DNA of 64,000 bases from Phycisphaeraceae bacterium (GTDB lineage Bacteria; Planctomycetota; Phycisphaerae; Phycisphaerales; UBA1924), in assembly GCA_019636495.1 (NCBI GenBank), contig JAHBXL010000013.1, forward strand, positions 1 through 64,000. The letters run 5' to 3'. A program made the translations under genes and the position numbers. The notes beneath the pieces are model-generated. The model did no database searches. It was not told where the DNA came from and saw only the letters and a program-made list of their open reading frames with translations. This document shows, piece after piece, positions 18,040 to 26,055 of this stretch; position 1 is the first letter of the stretch; each line of letters begins with the position of its first letter.

Positions 18040-18141
18040 GACGGCCAGGACACCGGCGGCACCGGACGACGGCCGCTTATGGCTGCTGCGGTCAAGCCCT
18101 GACCAGGTTCACGGGCCATCCGTGCACCGGGCCCGGCCGTC
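18040..18141 (-). ncRNA. ffs: Signal recognition particle RNA (small bacterial type, 4.5S-like)
   Basis: Read on the minus strand the segment contains CCGTGAACCTGGTCAGG and, after an apical loop, AGCAGCCATAAGCGG. These match the two conserved sides of the bacterial SRP RNA core (GUGAAC..GGUCAGG and AGCAGCC..AAGCGG) that bind Ffh. The ends close the hairpin: GACGGCCGGG at the 5' end (18141 downward) pairs with CCTGGCCGTC at the 3' end (near 18040), ten pairs with one G-U, and the intervening arms pair as well. The size, about 102 nt, is normal. One thing is odd: the usual GGAA tetraloop is missing and the apex reads GC-UUGACC-GC. The 3' end lies directly beyond the stop codon of the convergent PQQ-propeller gene. 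Confidence 0.87.
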
Positions 18142-18281
18142 GATCAGTGACGGCGTGGAGGCCCAAGTAAAGCACGGTCGGGGCCGACAGGAAAGCCGCG
18201 GCGAGAAGATGGGGCACGGGGTCGTTTGCCGATATCGAATCCTGCCGCGGCGTGGTAGGCTGTTGGGGCGATTGTGGTGGC

Positions 18282-18305
18282 GGGGGGTGGGTGGTGGGGG
18301 GTGGG
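18282..18305 (+). other. G-quadruplex-forming tandem repeat upstream of the PIN-TRAM gene
   Basis: Four G-runs (6, 3, 6 and 3 G) are separated by loops of 1, 4 and 1 nt, formed by two copies of the 14-bp unit GGGGGGTGGGTGGT (18282-18295 and 18296-18309, last base differs). This fits the standard G-quadruplex rule. It lies about 90 bp before the ATG of the next gene, on its non-template strand. The rest of 18142-18397 shows no gene. Confidence 0.6.
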
Positions 18306-18397
18306 TGGCGATCCGAACGGCCCGGCGGGCCGTATCGAACGAGTGGTGGCGACCGACAATGTGCCCGAAGGCCGCATGATCTGAACCGACCTGCGAA

Positions 18398-19768
18398 ATG
18401 CCCGAAGTTCCAGACGAGACCCTGCACCCCATCGAAGCCGAGAAGCGGCAGCGGGCGTTCATTCTCTCGGTGATCCGCTGGGTGTTCTTCGCGTCGATCA
18501 TCGGCTTCGCGCTGCTCACGATCCTGCAGGCCCCCAACGAGCCCAACACCGGCCAGCCCGTGGTGGACCTGGCCATCCAGTGGTGGATCCCCGTCGGCGT
18601 GGCGATCTGCATGTTCCTGATCGCCTACCTCGTCGACCGCTACACGCCCAACAAGAAGGTTTCAACGATCACCGGCGTGTTCCTCGGGCTGTTCATGGGC
18701 CTGTTCGCGGCGATCGCCCTGGGCCTTGTGCTTGATCTCATCATTCAAACCTGGAGCATCAACGAAACCGCCGAGGCCTACCTCAAGCCCCTGATGGGCA
18801 CGCTCAAGGTCATGATCGGCATCTGCCTGTGCTACCTCGGTGTCACCACGGTCCTTCAGACCCAGGACGACTTCCGGCTCGTGATCCCGTATGTCGAGTT
18901 CGCCAAGCAGATCCGCGGTGTGCGGCCGGTCTTGCTGGACACATCGGCGCTGATCGACGGGCGCATCGCCGATGTCGCCGCGACCGGTCTGCTGCAGGCT
19001 CCGCTGGTTGTGCCGAGGTTCGTGCTGGCGGAGTTGCAGTTGCTCGCGGATGCATCGGACAAACTCAAGCGTGCCAAGGGTCGTCGCGGGCTGGACGTGG
19101 TGGCGCGCCTGCAGCGGCTGGGCACGGTGGACGTGACGATCGACGACACGCAGGTGGGCGCGTTGGCCGTCGACCAGATGCTCATCGAACTGGCCCACCG
19201 TCTGGGCGGGGCGCGAATCCTGACAACTGATCTGGCGCTGGCGCGTGTCGGGCAGATCCGCGGCGTCGTGGTGCTGAATCTCCACGAAGTGGCAAACGCG
19301 CTCAAGCCGTCGATGCTGCCCGGCCAGCAGGTGCTGCTGCGCCTGGTGAAGCCCGGCGAGCAGCCCGGGCAGGCCGTCGGGTACCTTGAGGACGGGACGA
19401 TGGTCGTCGCCGAGAACGCGGTGCACCGGCTCGGGCAGGAGTCGCTCCTCATGGTCACCGGCACCATGCAGACAACCGCGGGCCGCCTGGTGTTTGCGCG
19501 TCCGATCGATGCGGATGACGCGGCGGGCGATGAGCCCATCGATGCCGCGCCCGATTCGGGGCAGTCGCACGCCGATCTTGCCGCGATTGATGATGCGGCG
19601 CGGCCGCCCGCGGTTTCGACCCTCGAAACGGAGCCGCGCGATGCGCAGCCGCCCGGCGGGCCCGGAACGGCGAACCTGCCCGTCGCGAGCACGCCCGCGC
19701 GGACGGGGCCGTTTCCGCCCAAGCCGCCGCTTCGGCGGACGGGCACGCCGCGAAACCCGCGACGCTAA
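18398..19768 (+). CDS. PIN-TRAM domain membrane protein (YacL family)
   Basis: A 456-residue protein. It has four N-terminal membrane helices (about residues 22-42, 55-75, 88-110 and 127-145), then a PIN nuclease domain and a TRAM RNA-binding domain. PIN motifs are VLLDTSALIDGRI (first acidic residue Asp181), a LAELQLLAD helix and ILTTDLALARV. The TRAM part is about residues 308-360 (GQAVGYLEDGTMVVAENA). After it comes a 100-residue Pro/Ala-rich tail. This order is that of the YacL family, thought to be membrane-anchored ribonucleases. The chemistry is inferred from the PIN fold. No ribosome site and no TANNNT box at the standard distance were seen. The G-rich element lies upstream. Confidence 0.88.
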   Translation: MPEVPDETLHPIEAEKRQRAFILSVIRWVFFASIIGFALLTILQAPNEPNTGQPVVDLAIQWWIPVGVAICMFLIAYLVDRYTPNKKVSTITGVFLGLFMGLFAAIALGLVLDLIIQTWSINETAEAYLKPLMGTLKVMIGICLCYLGVTTVLQTQDDFRLVIPYVEFAKQIRGVRPVLLDTSALIDGRIADVAATGLLQAPLVVPRFVLAELQLLADASDKLKRAKGRRGLDVVARLQRLGTVDVTIDDTQVGALAVDQMLIELAHRLGGARILTTDLALARVGQIRGVVVLNLHEVANALKPSMLPGQQVLLRLVKPGEQPGQAVGYLEDGTMVVAENAVHRLGQESLLMVTGTMQTTAGRLVFARPIDADDAAGDEPIDAAPDSGQSHADLAAIDDAARPPAVSTLETEPRDAQPPGGPGTANLPVASTPARTGPFPPKPPLRRTGTPRNPRR

Positions 19769-19798
19769 CCTTGGCCTCGCACACCGCGAGGACAGGGC

Positions 19799-20206
19799 AT
19801 GGAACGCGTCGCGCTGACGGTTTTTCTTCTGATCTGCTCCAACACGTTCATGACCTTCGCGTGGTACTACCACGTGAAGAAGAGCGCGTGGCCGCTGGTC
19901 GCGGCGATCCTGATCTCGTGGCTCATCGCGCTGCCCGAGTACATCCTGCAGGTTCCGGCCAACCGCCTGGGGCACAGGGATTTCGGCGGGCCGTTCTCGC
20001 TGCCGCAACTCAAGGTCCTGCAGGAAGCGATCACGCTGCTGGTGTTCACGGGGTTTACGCTGTGGGTGGCGAAGGAGAAACTGCGCCCGACGGATGTCGC
20101 GGCGTTTGTGTTGATCTTCGCCGCGGTCGTGGTCTCGATGATGGGCAGGTCGCCGTCGGCGGGCGGGCCGGCGGCGGAGGTGGCCCGTGGTGAGGCGATG
20201 AGATGA
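19799..20206 (+). CDS. DMT-superfamily small membrane protein (DUF486)
   Basis: A 135-residue protein with four predicted membrane helices. The family-typical features are all present: an N-terminal helix leading to NTFMTFAWYYHVK, the segment SWLIALPEYILQVPANRLG, a FSLPQLKVLQEAITLLVF helix and a last helix TDVAAFVLIFAAVVVSMM. DUF486 proteins belong to the drug/metabolite transporter fold, but no substrate is known. The length is normal. It starts at ATG 19799 with a weak GAGGAC upstream and lies 30 bp after the PIN-TRAM gene, perhaps in the same transcript. Confidence 0.9.
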   Translation: MERVALTVFLLICSNTFMTFAWYYHVKKSAWPLVAAILISWLIALPEYILQVPANRLGHRDFGGPFSLPQLKVLQEAITLLVFTGFTLWVAKEKLRPTDVAAFVLIFAAVVVSMMGRSPSAGGPAAEVARGEAMR

Positions 20207-20268
20207 CGGCGCAGTCGCGTGGTCGCTTCAACACGTGATCGCGCTGTGGCGCTCGCGGCGTGCGCACG

Positions 20269-20297
20269 AAAAAGGGCCCGCGCCGGTGCGCGGGCCC
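20269..20297 (-). terminator. Intrinsic terminator of the dockerin-type surface protein gene
   Basis: On the minus strand a perfect 10-bp stem GGGCCCGCGC / GCGCGGGCCC with a 4-nt loop is followed by five T (plus-strand A at 269-273). It lies 30 bp after the stop codon at 20329. It is one of only two clear stem-plus-T-run terminators seen in the window. Confidence 0.85.
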
Positions 20298-20328
20298 CTG
20301 GTGTCGTGTACAGGCGTGTCCGCTTGGC

Positions 20329-22932
20329 TTACGGGCAGCCGGCGAACCACGCGGAGAGGAACGCGAAGATGTCGGGCACGTCGTTGCCGCCGGTGCCGGT
20401 GTAGTCGGCACGCGGGTCGCCGCCGAACCACGCCGCGAGGAACGCGAAGATGTCCGACACCTCGACCGTGCCGCTGGCATCAAAGTCGGCCTGGCAGCAG
20501 GTGATGCTGAGCGTGCCGGTGCCGGTCGCGGCCTGGAAGCCGCCGATGCGGATGGTGTAGTTGCGTCCGGCGCGGGCGGGGATGATCACGCGGGAGCGCA
20601 GGCCACCGGTGCCGCAGGCATCGTCGTTGCAGGCCATGATGCGCTGCTCGAGGTTGGTGCAGCCGGCATCGTCGTAGACGGCGATTTTGGTGTCGTAGGA
20701 CGAGTTGCAGACCTCGATCGTCAGCGCGCCGGGGCACGAAGACGGGTGGTTGTACCAGATGTCTGCGCCGACCTGGTCGTAGCCGAACGCGCTGCACAGC
20801 GGGTGCGCGGGACCATCGGTCGTCGCGCCGACCGTCGAGAACTGGAGGCTTCCCGCGACGCCCTCGCGGTTGGCGCAGTTGTCGTTGGCCGGGCCTGGCG
20901 GGGCACACGCCGGGCCCGAGATCAACAGGTTGCCCGAGCCGGTCAGGGCGTTGAAGCCGCCGATGCGGACGAGGTACTGTGTGCCCGCCGCGGCGGTGAA
21001 GGTGAGCCGCGAGCGCAGGTTGCTGGTGCCGCAGGCGTCGTCGTTGCAGGCGATGGCGGTGCCGGTGGCCGTTGGGCAGGTGCCTGGATAGACGGCGATC
21101 TTGGAGTCATAGTTGGCATCGCAGATGTCCAGCGTCACCGTTCCGGCGGCGCAGGCCGTCCAGCGGAACCAGACGTCGGCGCCGACCTGGCTGTAGCCGA
21201 AGAAGTTGCAGACGGACTCGGTCGGGCCATCGGTGGTGGCCAGCGAAGTGGTGAATGGGAAGGAGCCGTAGCCGCTGATCACCGTCGCGTTGGCGCAGGC
21301 GTCATTGGCCGGGGCGGCGGGTCCGCACGACGGGCCGGTGATGACCAGGTTGCCGGAGCCAAAGCCCTGGCCCTGGGTCTGGTTGTTGTAGTAACTGCCG
21401 ACACGGATTCGGTAGGTCGTGCCGCTGGTCGCGCTGAACGAGACGCTCGACTGCAGCGAGCCGCTGCCGCACGCCGAGGAGTCGTCGTTGCAGGCGATGG
21501 CCGTGTTTGCGGCCGAGGGGCACGCCGCGCTGTAGATAGCCACCTTGGTGTCGAAGTTCGCGCCGCACGTGCTGACCGTGACCGAGCCCGAGGAGCACGC
21601 CGTCCACGTGTACCAGATGTCGTTGTAGCACTGCTGGTTGTTGGAGCAGAGCGTCTCGCTCGGGCCATCGGTGGTCGCGTTGGCGTTATCAAACGGGAAC
21701 GAGCCATATGCGTTGCCGAGGCTTGCGGCGTTGGCGCAGGCATCGTTGGCCGGCGCGACGGGGCCGCCCGCGCCGCCCGGCACCTGGATGTTGCCGCTGA
21801 TGCTTGTCGGCGAGCCGGGCTTGAACAGCGCGATCGTCGCGCTGCCCGCGCCAGGTGCGATGTTGGCGTCGAACCAGAAGTTGTAGATCGTGTCCCAGCG
21901 CAGCGCGTTGGCGTTCGCGTTCGTCGCGTGCGTTTGCGTCTGCCAGGTGATCGACGTCGAGGTCGTGCCGCTGGTCCAGTCGGTCCCGCTGTACGGCTCG
22001 CCCGAGTGGTAATCGACATCGGAGAAGCCGATGTTGCCGATGACCGTGCCCGCGGGCACGGGGATGGTGAACGCCTGACCCGAGCGGTCGGAGTTGAAGT
22101 TCTGGATCGCGTACTCGTAGTGCCAGTTGCCGCCGCCGATGTTCGTGGCCCTCATCGCAACGATGAACCGGCCCTCGCCCGGGACGTTGAAGTTGGCGAT
22201 CTGCACCGCCGCGTCGGCATCCTTCCACGCCTGCAGCGCGGGCTTCTCGCGCTGCGTACTGCCCGTGAGCGAGAGGTTCCACTGGCCGCCGGAGAACGCC
22301 ACGTTGGCCGGGCGATAGGACTGGTTATTCAGCGCGTTGCCGCTCGCGGCGTCCTCGGGCTGGACATACATGCTCGAGACGAAGTACGAAGCGCCGGAGG
22401 TGCCGAGCGTCGAGACATCGGCCTGCAGCCGCTTGAATGCCGTGCCCGAGCCCGAGCCGTTGTTCACCCACGGGTAGGGGAATGCGCCGGTGAACGCGTT
22501 CACCTCGCTCTTGGGCCCCAGCCCGCCCTGATCGCCGTTCAGTCCGGAGGAGTACGGGTCCGAGCAGCCCGGGAACAACGCGGCACAGGTGCCGCCCGGC
22601 GTGCACGTCGAACACACGTTGCCCTGCAGCGCGCAGAAGCCGTGCTTCAGCCACGCCTGCCCGATCTGCTGGAACCGCCCGTTGCTCAGGCGATAAATGT
22701 TCTGCGAGATCACGGGGTGGTTGTTGGTATTGGAGATCCACGACAGCGGCGCGTTGCCGATGTTGCACGAGGTCGTGCCCACCGCGAACGCGGCCTTCGT
22801 GCCCTGCGTGCCGTAGTTGCTCGTACCCACCAGTTCGCCGACGATCACGTCCGGCCCGCCCGCGGCGATTCCCGCGAGAGAAGCCACCGCCGCCGCGGCC
22901 GCGGCGACGCGCACACACATCGATGCTTTCAT
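20329..22932 (-). CDS. Large surface protein with three repeated domains and a C-terminal dockerin-like module
   Basis: An 867-residue exported protein. The ATG at 22932 (inner Met of a longer frame) is favoured by AGAGGA about 10 nt upstream and leads into a signal peptide (VAAAAAAVASLAGIAAGG). Residues about 30-380 are a unique N-terminal domain. Three copies of a domain of about 143 residues follow, starting near residues 391, 538 and 678. Each has APANDACANA, a TDGP motif, DIWY/VWFRWTA, a Cys-containing YDTK/YDSKIAVY strand, IACNDD and a closing IRIGG-type strand. The last 60 residues hold two dockerin-like helices (VEVSDIFAFLAAWFGG and VPDIFAFLSAWFAG), the planctomycete GC-type dockerin signature. 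Its ligand or anchor is not known. Function: cell-surface or secreted, otherwise unknown. Confidence 0.85.
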   Translation of the reverse strand: MKASMCVRVAAAAAAVASLAGIAAGGPDVIVGELVGTSNYGTQGTKAAFAVGTTSCNIGNAPLSWISNTNNHPVISQNIYRLSNGRFQQIGQAWLKHGFCALQGNVCSTCTPGGTCAALFPGCSDPYSSGLNGDQGGLGPKSEVNAFTGAFPYPWVNNGSGSGTAFKRLQADVSTLGTSGASYFVSSMYVQPEDAASGNALNNQSYRPANVAFSGGQWNLSLTGSTQREKPALQAWKDADAAVQIANFNVPGEGRFIVAMRATNIGGGNWHYEYAIQNFNSDRSGQAFTIPVPAGTVIGNIGFSDVDYHSGEPYSGTDWTSGTTSTSITWQTQTHATNANANALRWDTIYNFWFDANIAPGAGSATIALFKPGSPTSISGNIQVPGGAGGPVAPANDACANAASLGNAYGSFPFDNANATTDGPSETLCSNNQQCYNDIWYTWTACSSGSVTVSTCGANFDTKVAIYSAACPSAANTAIACNDDSSACGSGSLQSSVSFSATSGTTYRIRVGSYYNNQTQGQGFGSGNLVITGPSCGPAAPANDACANATVISGYGSFPFTTSLATTDGPTESVCNFFGYSQVGADVWFRWTACAAGTVTLDICDANYDSKIAVYPGTCPTATGTAIACNDDACGTSNLRSRLTFTAAAGTQYLVRIGGFNALTGSGNLLISGPACAPPGPANDNCANREGVAGSLQFSTVGATTDGPAHPLCSAFGYDQVGADIWYNHPSSCPGALTIEVCNSSYDTKIAVYDDAGCTNLEQRIMACNDDACGTGGLRSRVIIPARAGRNYTIRIGGFQAATGTGTLSITCCQADFDASGTVEVSDIFAFLAAWFGGDPRADYTGTGGNDVPDIFAFLSAWFAGCP

Positions 22933-23073
22933 ACGATTGGTTCCTCTTCTCTGACTCGTCACACACCGGCTGTCTCAGGCTTTGACACAGACCGGCACAC
23001 GCACTCCGCCGAGGATTGACGGCCACGGCGCACGGACCGATTCCGACCACCAAGAGTAACCCCGCGTGCAAGG

Positions 23074-23093
23074 AACGCAAACTGGTTTGCGTT
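23074..23093. repeat. Perfect 9-bp inverted repeat between two exported-protein genes
   Basis: AACGCAAAC and GTTTGCGTT flank a 2-nt centre. No T-run follows on the minus strand, so it is unlikely to be an intrinsic terminator for the gene ending at 23141. It lies about 140 bp upstream of the dockerin-protein start (22932) and may be an operator. Confidence 0.5.
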
Positions 23094-23140
23094 TCGGCGG
23101 TTTGCCTGTGTTACCCAGTCGCGTTGCCTACACCAAACGC

Positions 23141-25957
23141 CTAGGGAACAACGACCGCTTTATTCAGCCGCTCGGCTTCTTCCTGGTCCGAGAGGCTGAT
23201 GAGCACCCGCCGGCCTTTCAGGCGGGAGGCGCCGTCCTTGAAGAGGAACCGGCGGACCACCGTGTGCCCGGGCGCAAGCCCGCTGACGTGCAGTTGCTGC
23301 GAGGGATACTCCCATGCCGCGGCTTCGACCCGCAGCGCCCGGGTGCGGCCACTCCTGTTGGTGACCGCCGCGACCACGATGATGTCGGGCCCGTCGGGCC
23401 CGGGGGAGGGAACGGCCTCGGCCTGAAGGTCGAGTTCCTCCAGGCCGACCTCCAGCGTGGCGCGCAGGCGCACCGGCGGGTACTCGCGGTCGGCCTGCAC
23501 CTTGGCGACGACCCACAGGTCCTTTTCTCCGGCGATCTGTGATGCGCCGAACGAGACCGTGAGCGGGATGCGCAGTTCCTCGCCTGGGCCGATGGCAAAG
23601 TCCACCACGCCCGTCGGCCAGAATGTCCAGTCCGCGCGCCGGCGCGAGTTCACCTCTTCGTGCTCCTTGACCTGTACCTGGCCCGATATGCGTATCGGCC
23701 AGGGGTTCCGCAGCACGATGTGCCGCTCGTGCTCGGTCGCGACCGCGCGGATGAACCGCGGCTCGATCGCCACGCCCGCGGCGAACAGCGCCAGGTGCGG
23801 CTCCGCGCCCTCGATGAACACCGGCGTGTCCGTCAGCGGCACGACCATGCGTCCCTCGTGCATGCGCACCGCGCCGGCGATCTCGTTGCCGAACACGTCG
23901 AACACGTGCAGGTCCGAGCCCAGCGCGGTCACATCGACATGCGCCCGCGATGGGTCCGCGCCCGCGTCCCACGCCACCAGCGAACCTCGCATCATCTCGC
24001 CGCCGCTGCGCCGCTGCGCCAGGATCAGGCAGCGCACGCCCAACTCGCCGGGAAACTCGCCCACGATGCGCCGACCGTCCAGCCGTGCTCCCGTCTCGCG
24101 CAGCACCGCCAGCAACGGCGACGGCTCGATCCCCGCGTCGGTCCGCCGCGCGTTCGACCACGGCTGCATCACGCCCACGCGCGCGGGCGTATCCGCAAAC
24201 GTCGCCCAGAACTCGACCATCCGCCGCGAGAGTTCCGTCACCGCCGCGCGCGGGCCGAACAGGTCCGCGTCGGGCAGTTCAAGCACGGCCGTCAGTTCCG
24301 GCCCGCCGTTCGGGAGCGCGGCCCAGCGTTCGGCCAGCGCGCCCATCGCGGTGCCGGGAAAGAACCCCGAGGGGATCGACAACGTCACCATGTCGGCGCG
24401 GCCGCCGCTCGCCGCGCCGTCGAACAGCGGCCCCGCCGGGTCGGCCTCGGCGCGCCATGGCACCCCGACGCGCGGGCCGGGCACCACCGCCGAAAGCGCC
24501 TGCCGATAGGCCGCGAGCGCGCCGCCCGGGTCCTCGTCCCAGAACCACGCGTCCGCGCCGGTCGGGCCGATCTGGTAGCGCAGAAGGCGCTGGCCGAACA
24601 GGTCCAGCAGCGGCGCAAGCGGGCGCGACCAGCGCTCCGGCGCGCGGCGCGCCAACTCGCCCATGGCCGAGGGGTCGATGGCCAACATCGCCGCGGCGTC
24701 GGCCGGCGCGCCGGGAAGATACAGCGTGACCTCCTGCCCAGCGCGGAGCAGGCTGTCCAGCCCCGCCCGCCGCTTCATCGCCTCTTCGCCGGGATTCTCG
24801 CCCGGGCCGCGCGCGGGCCACGAGGGCAGCATCAGGAACCCCGTGCCAGCGCGGGCCGCGACCTGTGCCGACAGCGCATCGTTGATCGGGTCGCGGGCAT
24901 CGATCACCATCCCGAACCGGCGGCGCTCTGTGCGGCCGCCATCGTGCTCGGGCGCGAGCCACACCACCGGCGACCGCGCCCGCGATACGACGCGCGATGC
25001 CGCGCGGATGGTCAGGTCCGCCTCGTACCAGCCGTATGCCGGCAGGCTCGGCTTCCATCGCAGCGGCTTGCCGCCGGGGTCGGCGGGCGAAACAAACTCG
25101 TCAACAATGCGACCGTCGAGGTCGCGCACCGCCAGGTGCGCCGTCAGCACGTCGCCGCCGAGATCGCGCACCAGTGTCTCGATCTCCACCGGCGCGGGAC
25201 CGGTCACGATGTTGCCGGGCGGGAAGGTCCCCAGCGCGACCCGCGGCACCTGCAGCACCGTCACATCGTCGAACCACGCAGCGCCCGAGACATCCTCGCG
25301 ACGGACCTCGTGCGGCCCGAGCCGCGGGTCGCCCGTTCGGAACTGCTCGGGCTGCAGTATCGACAGTTCGATCTCCAGCCACGCCGCGCCCGGACCCGCG
25401 CGGCCCAGTTCGACCAGCACCTCGGTCCACGCGCCGGCGGTATCGGCCGGCGCGGGACGCGACCGCGCAGGCGACTCTCCCAGCGGCCGCAGCGACTGAT
25501 CGAGAAACCTCGCCGACACGAACGCCCGCGCGTGCTTCAGACCGGCCGTCCGCACCAGCGCGGTCACGGCGTAGTCGGCGTCGGCGAATACCCCGACCTC
25601 GCCCGATTGCAAACGCAGGGCCACGCTCCCGCCACGGGTCGCCAGCCGGACCGATGCCGCGCCCGATGCCGCCACGTCAAAGTCGAATCCCGCCTCGTTG
25701 TGCGACGGGAAGCCCGCCCTGCGCGAGCCCGAGATCGGATTGTCCTGGGCCCGTACCCACCCTTCGGGCACGGGGTCGGGGTTGGTCGGCTCCTCGAAGT
25801 CGAACGCCCGCGCGATTCGACGCGAACCGTCCGGCCTTGAGATGCCGTCATCGCCCGGCGGCTGGGCGGTCGCCGCCGCGCCCAGCGCGCACAGGCCCGC
25901 CATCGCGGCCCACCGCCGCGGCCTGCGCGCACCATCGCCCTGCCGTCTCCCGGTCAT
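23141..25957 (-). CDS. 938-residue exported protein of unknown function
   Basis: The ATG at 25957 opens a basic leader and a signal segment (AAMAGLCALGAAATAQ). Residues about 45-240 look like a carbohydrate-binding or jelly-roll type beta domain (AWFDDVTVLQVPRV, typical of the end of such domains). Residues about 250-620 may be a TIM-barrel-like region (FGMVIDARDPINDALSAQ, DAWFWDEDPGGALAAYRQAL, RRMVEFWATFADTPARVGVM), as in glycoside-hydrolase-like proteins. The last 300 residues are beta-rich. The paired acidic residues in FWDEDPG are a candidate active-site feature, but no family can be named by eye. The far upstream frame to 26221 is rejected as non-protein-like. Confidence 0.72.
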   Translation of the reverse strand: MTGRRQGDGARRPRRWAAMAGLCALGAAATAQPPGDDGISRPDGSRRIARAFDFEEPTNPDPVPEGWVRAQDNPISGSRRAGFPSHNEAGFDFDVAASGAASVRLATRGGSVALRLQSGEVGVFADADYAVTALVRTAGLKHARAFVSARFLDQSLRPLGESPARSRPAPADTAGAWTEVLVELGRAGPGAAWLEIELSILQPEQFRTGDPRLGPHEVRREDVSGAAWFDDVTVLQVPRVALGTFPPGNIVTGPAPVEIETLVRDLGGDVLTAHLAVRDLDGRIVDEFVSPADPGGKPLRWKPSLPAYGWYEADLTIRAASRVVSRARSPVVWLAPEHDGGRTERRRFGMVIDARDPINDALSAQVAARAGTGFLMLPSWPARGPGENPGEEAMKRRAGLDSLLRAGQEVTLYLPGAPADAAAMLAIDPSAMGELARRAPERWSRPLAPLLDLFGQRLLRYQIGPTGADAWFWDEDPGGALAAYRQALSAVVPGPRVGVPWRAEADPAGPLFDGAASGGRADMVTLSIPSGFFPGTAMGALAERWAALPNGGPELTAVLELPDADLFGPRAAVTELSRRMVEFWATFADTPARVGVMQPWSNARRTDAGIEPSPLLAVLRETGARLDGRRIVGEFPGELGVRCLILAQRRSGGEMMRGSLVAWDAGADPSRAHVDVTALGSDLHVFDVFGNEIAGAVRMHEGRMVVPLTDTPVFIEGAEPHLALFAAGVAIEPRFIRAVATEHERHIVLRNPWPIRISGQVQVKEHEEVNSRRRADWTFWPTGVVDFAIGPGEELRIPLTVSFGASQIAGEKDLWVVAKVQADREYPPVRLRATLEVGLEELDLQAEAVPSPGPDGPDIIVVAAVTNRSGRTRALRVEAAAWEYPSQQLHVSGLAPGHTVVRRFLFKDGASRLKGRRVLISLSDQEEAERLNKAVVVP

Positions 25958-26043
25958 GCCCTGTTTATCGGCTGCCTGGCGGGCGCTGGGTAATTGTCCG
26001 GCCCCGTTCCGTGGGCGCTGCCCGCTGTCGGCCGCGGGACCGG

Positions 26044-26049
26044 TATCCT
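26044..26049 (+). promoter_or_regulatory. TANNNT -10 box, leaderless spacing, methyltransferase gene
   Basis: TATCCT ends exactly 6 nt before the ATG at 26056. No Shine-Dalgarno sequence is present. No clear -35 is seen. Confidence 0.4.
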
Positions 26050-26055
26050 CGGCCG

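Noticed and set aside
20260..23019. 919-codon plus-strand open frame opposite the dockerin-protein gene
   Set aside because: It is low in complexity (Ala, Arg, Gly, Val), whereas the minus strand has repeats, a signal peptide and a terminator.
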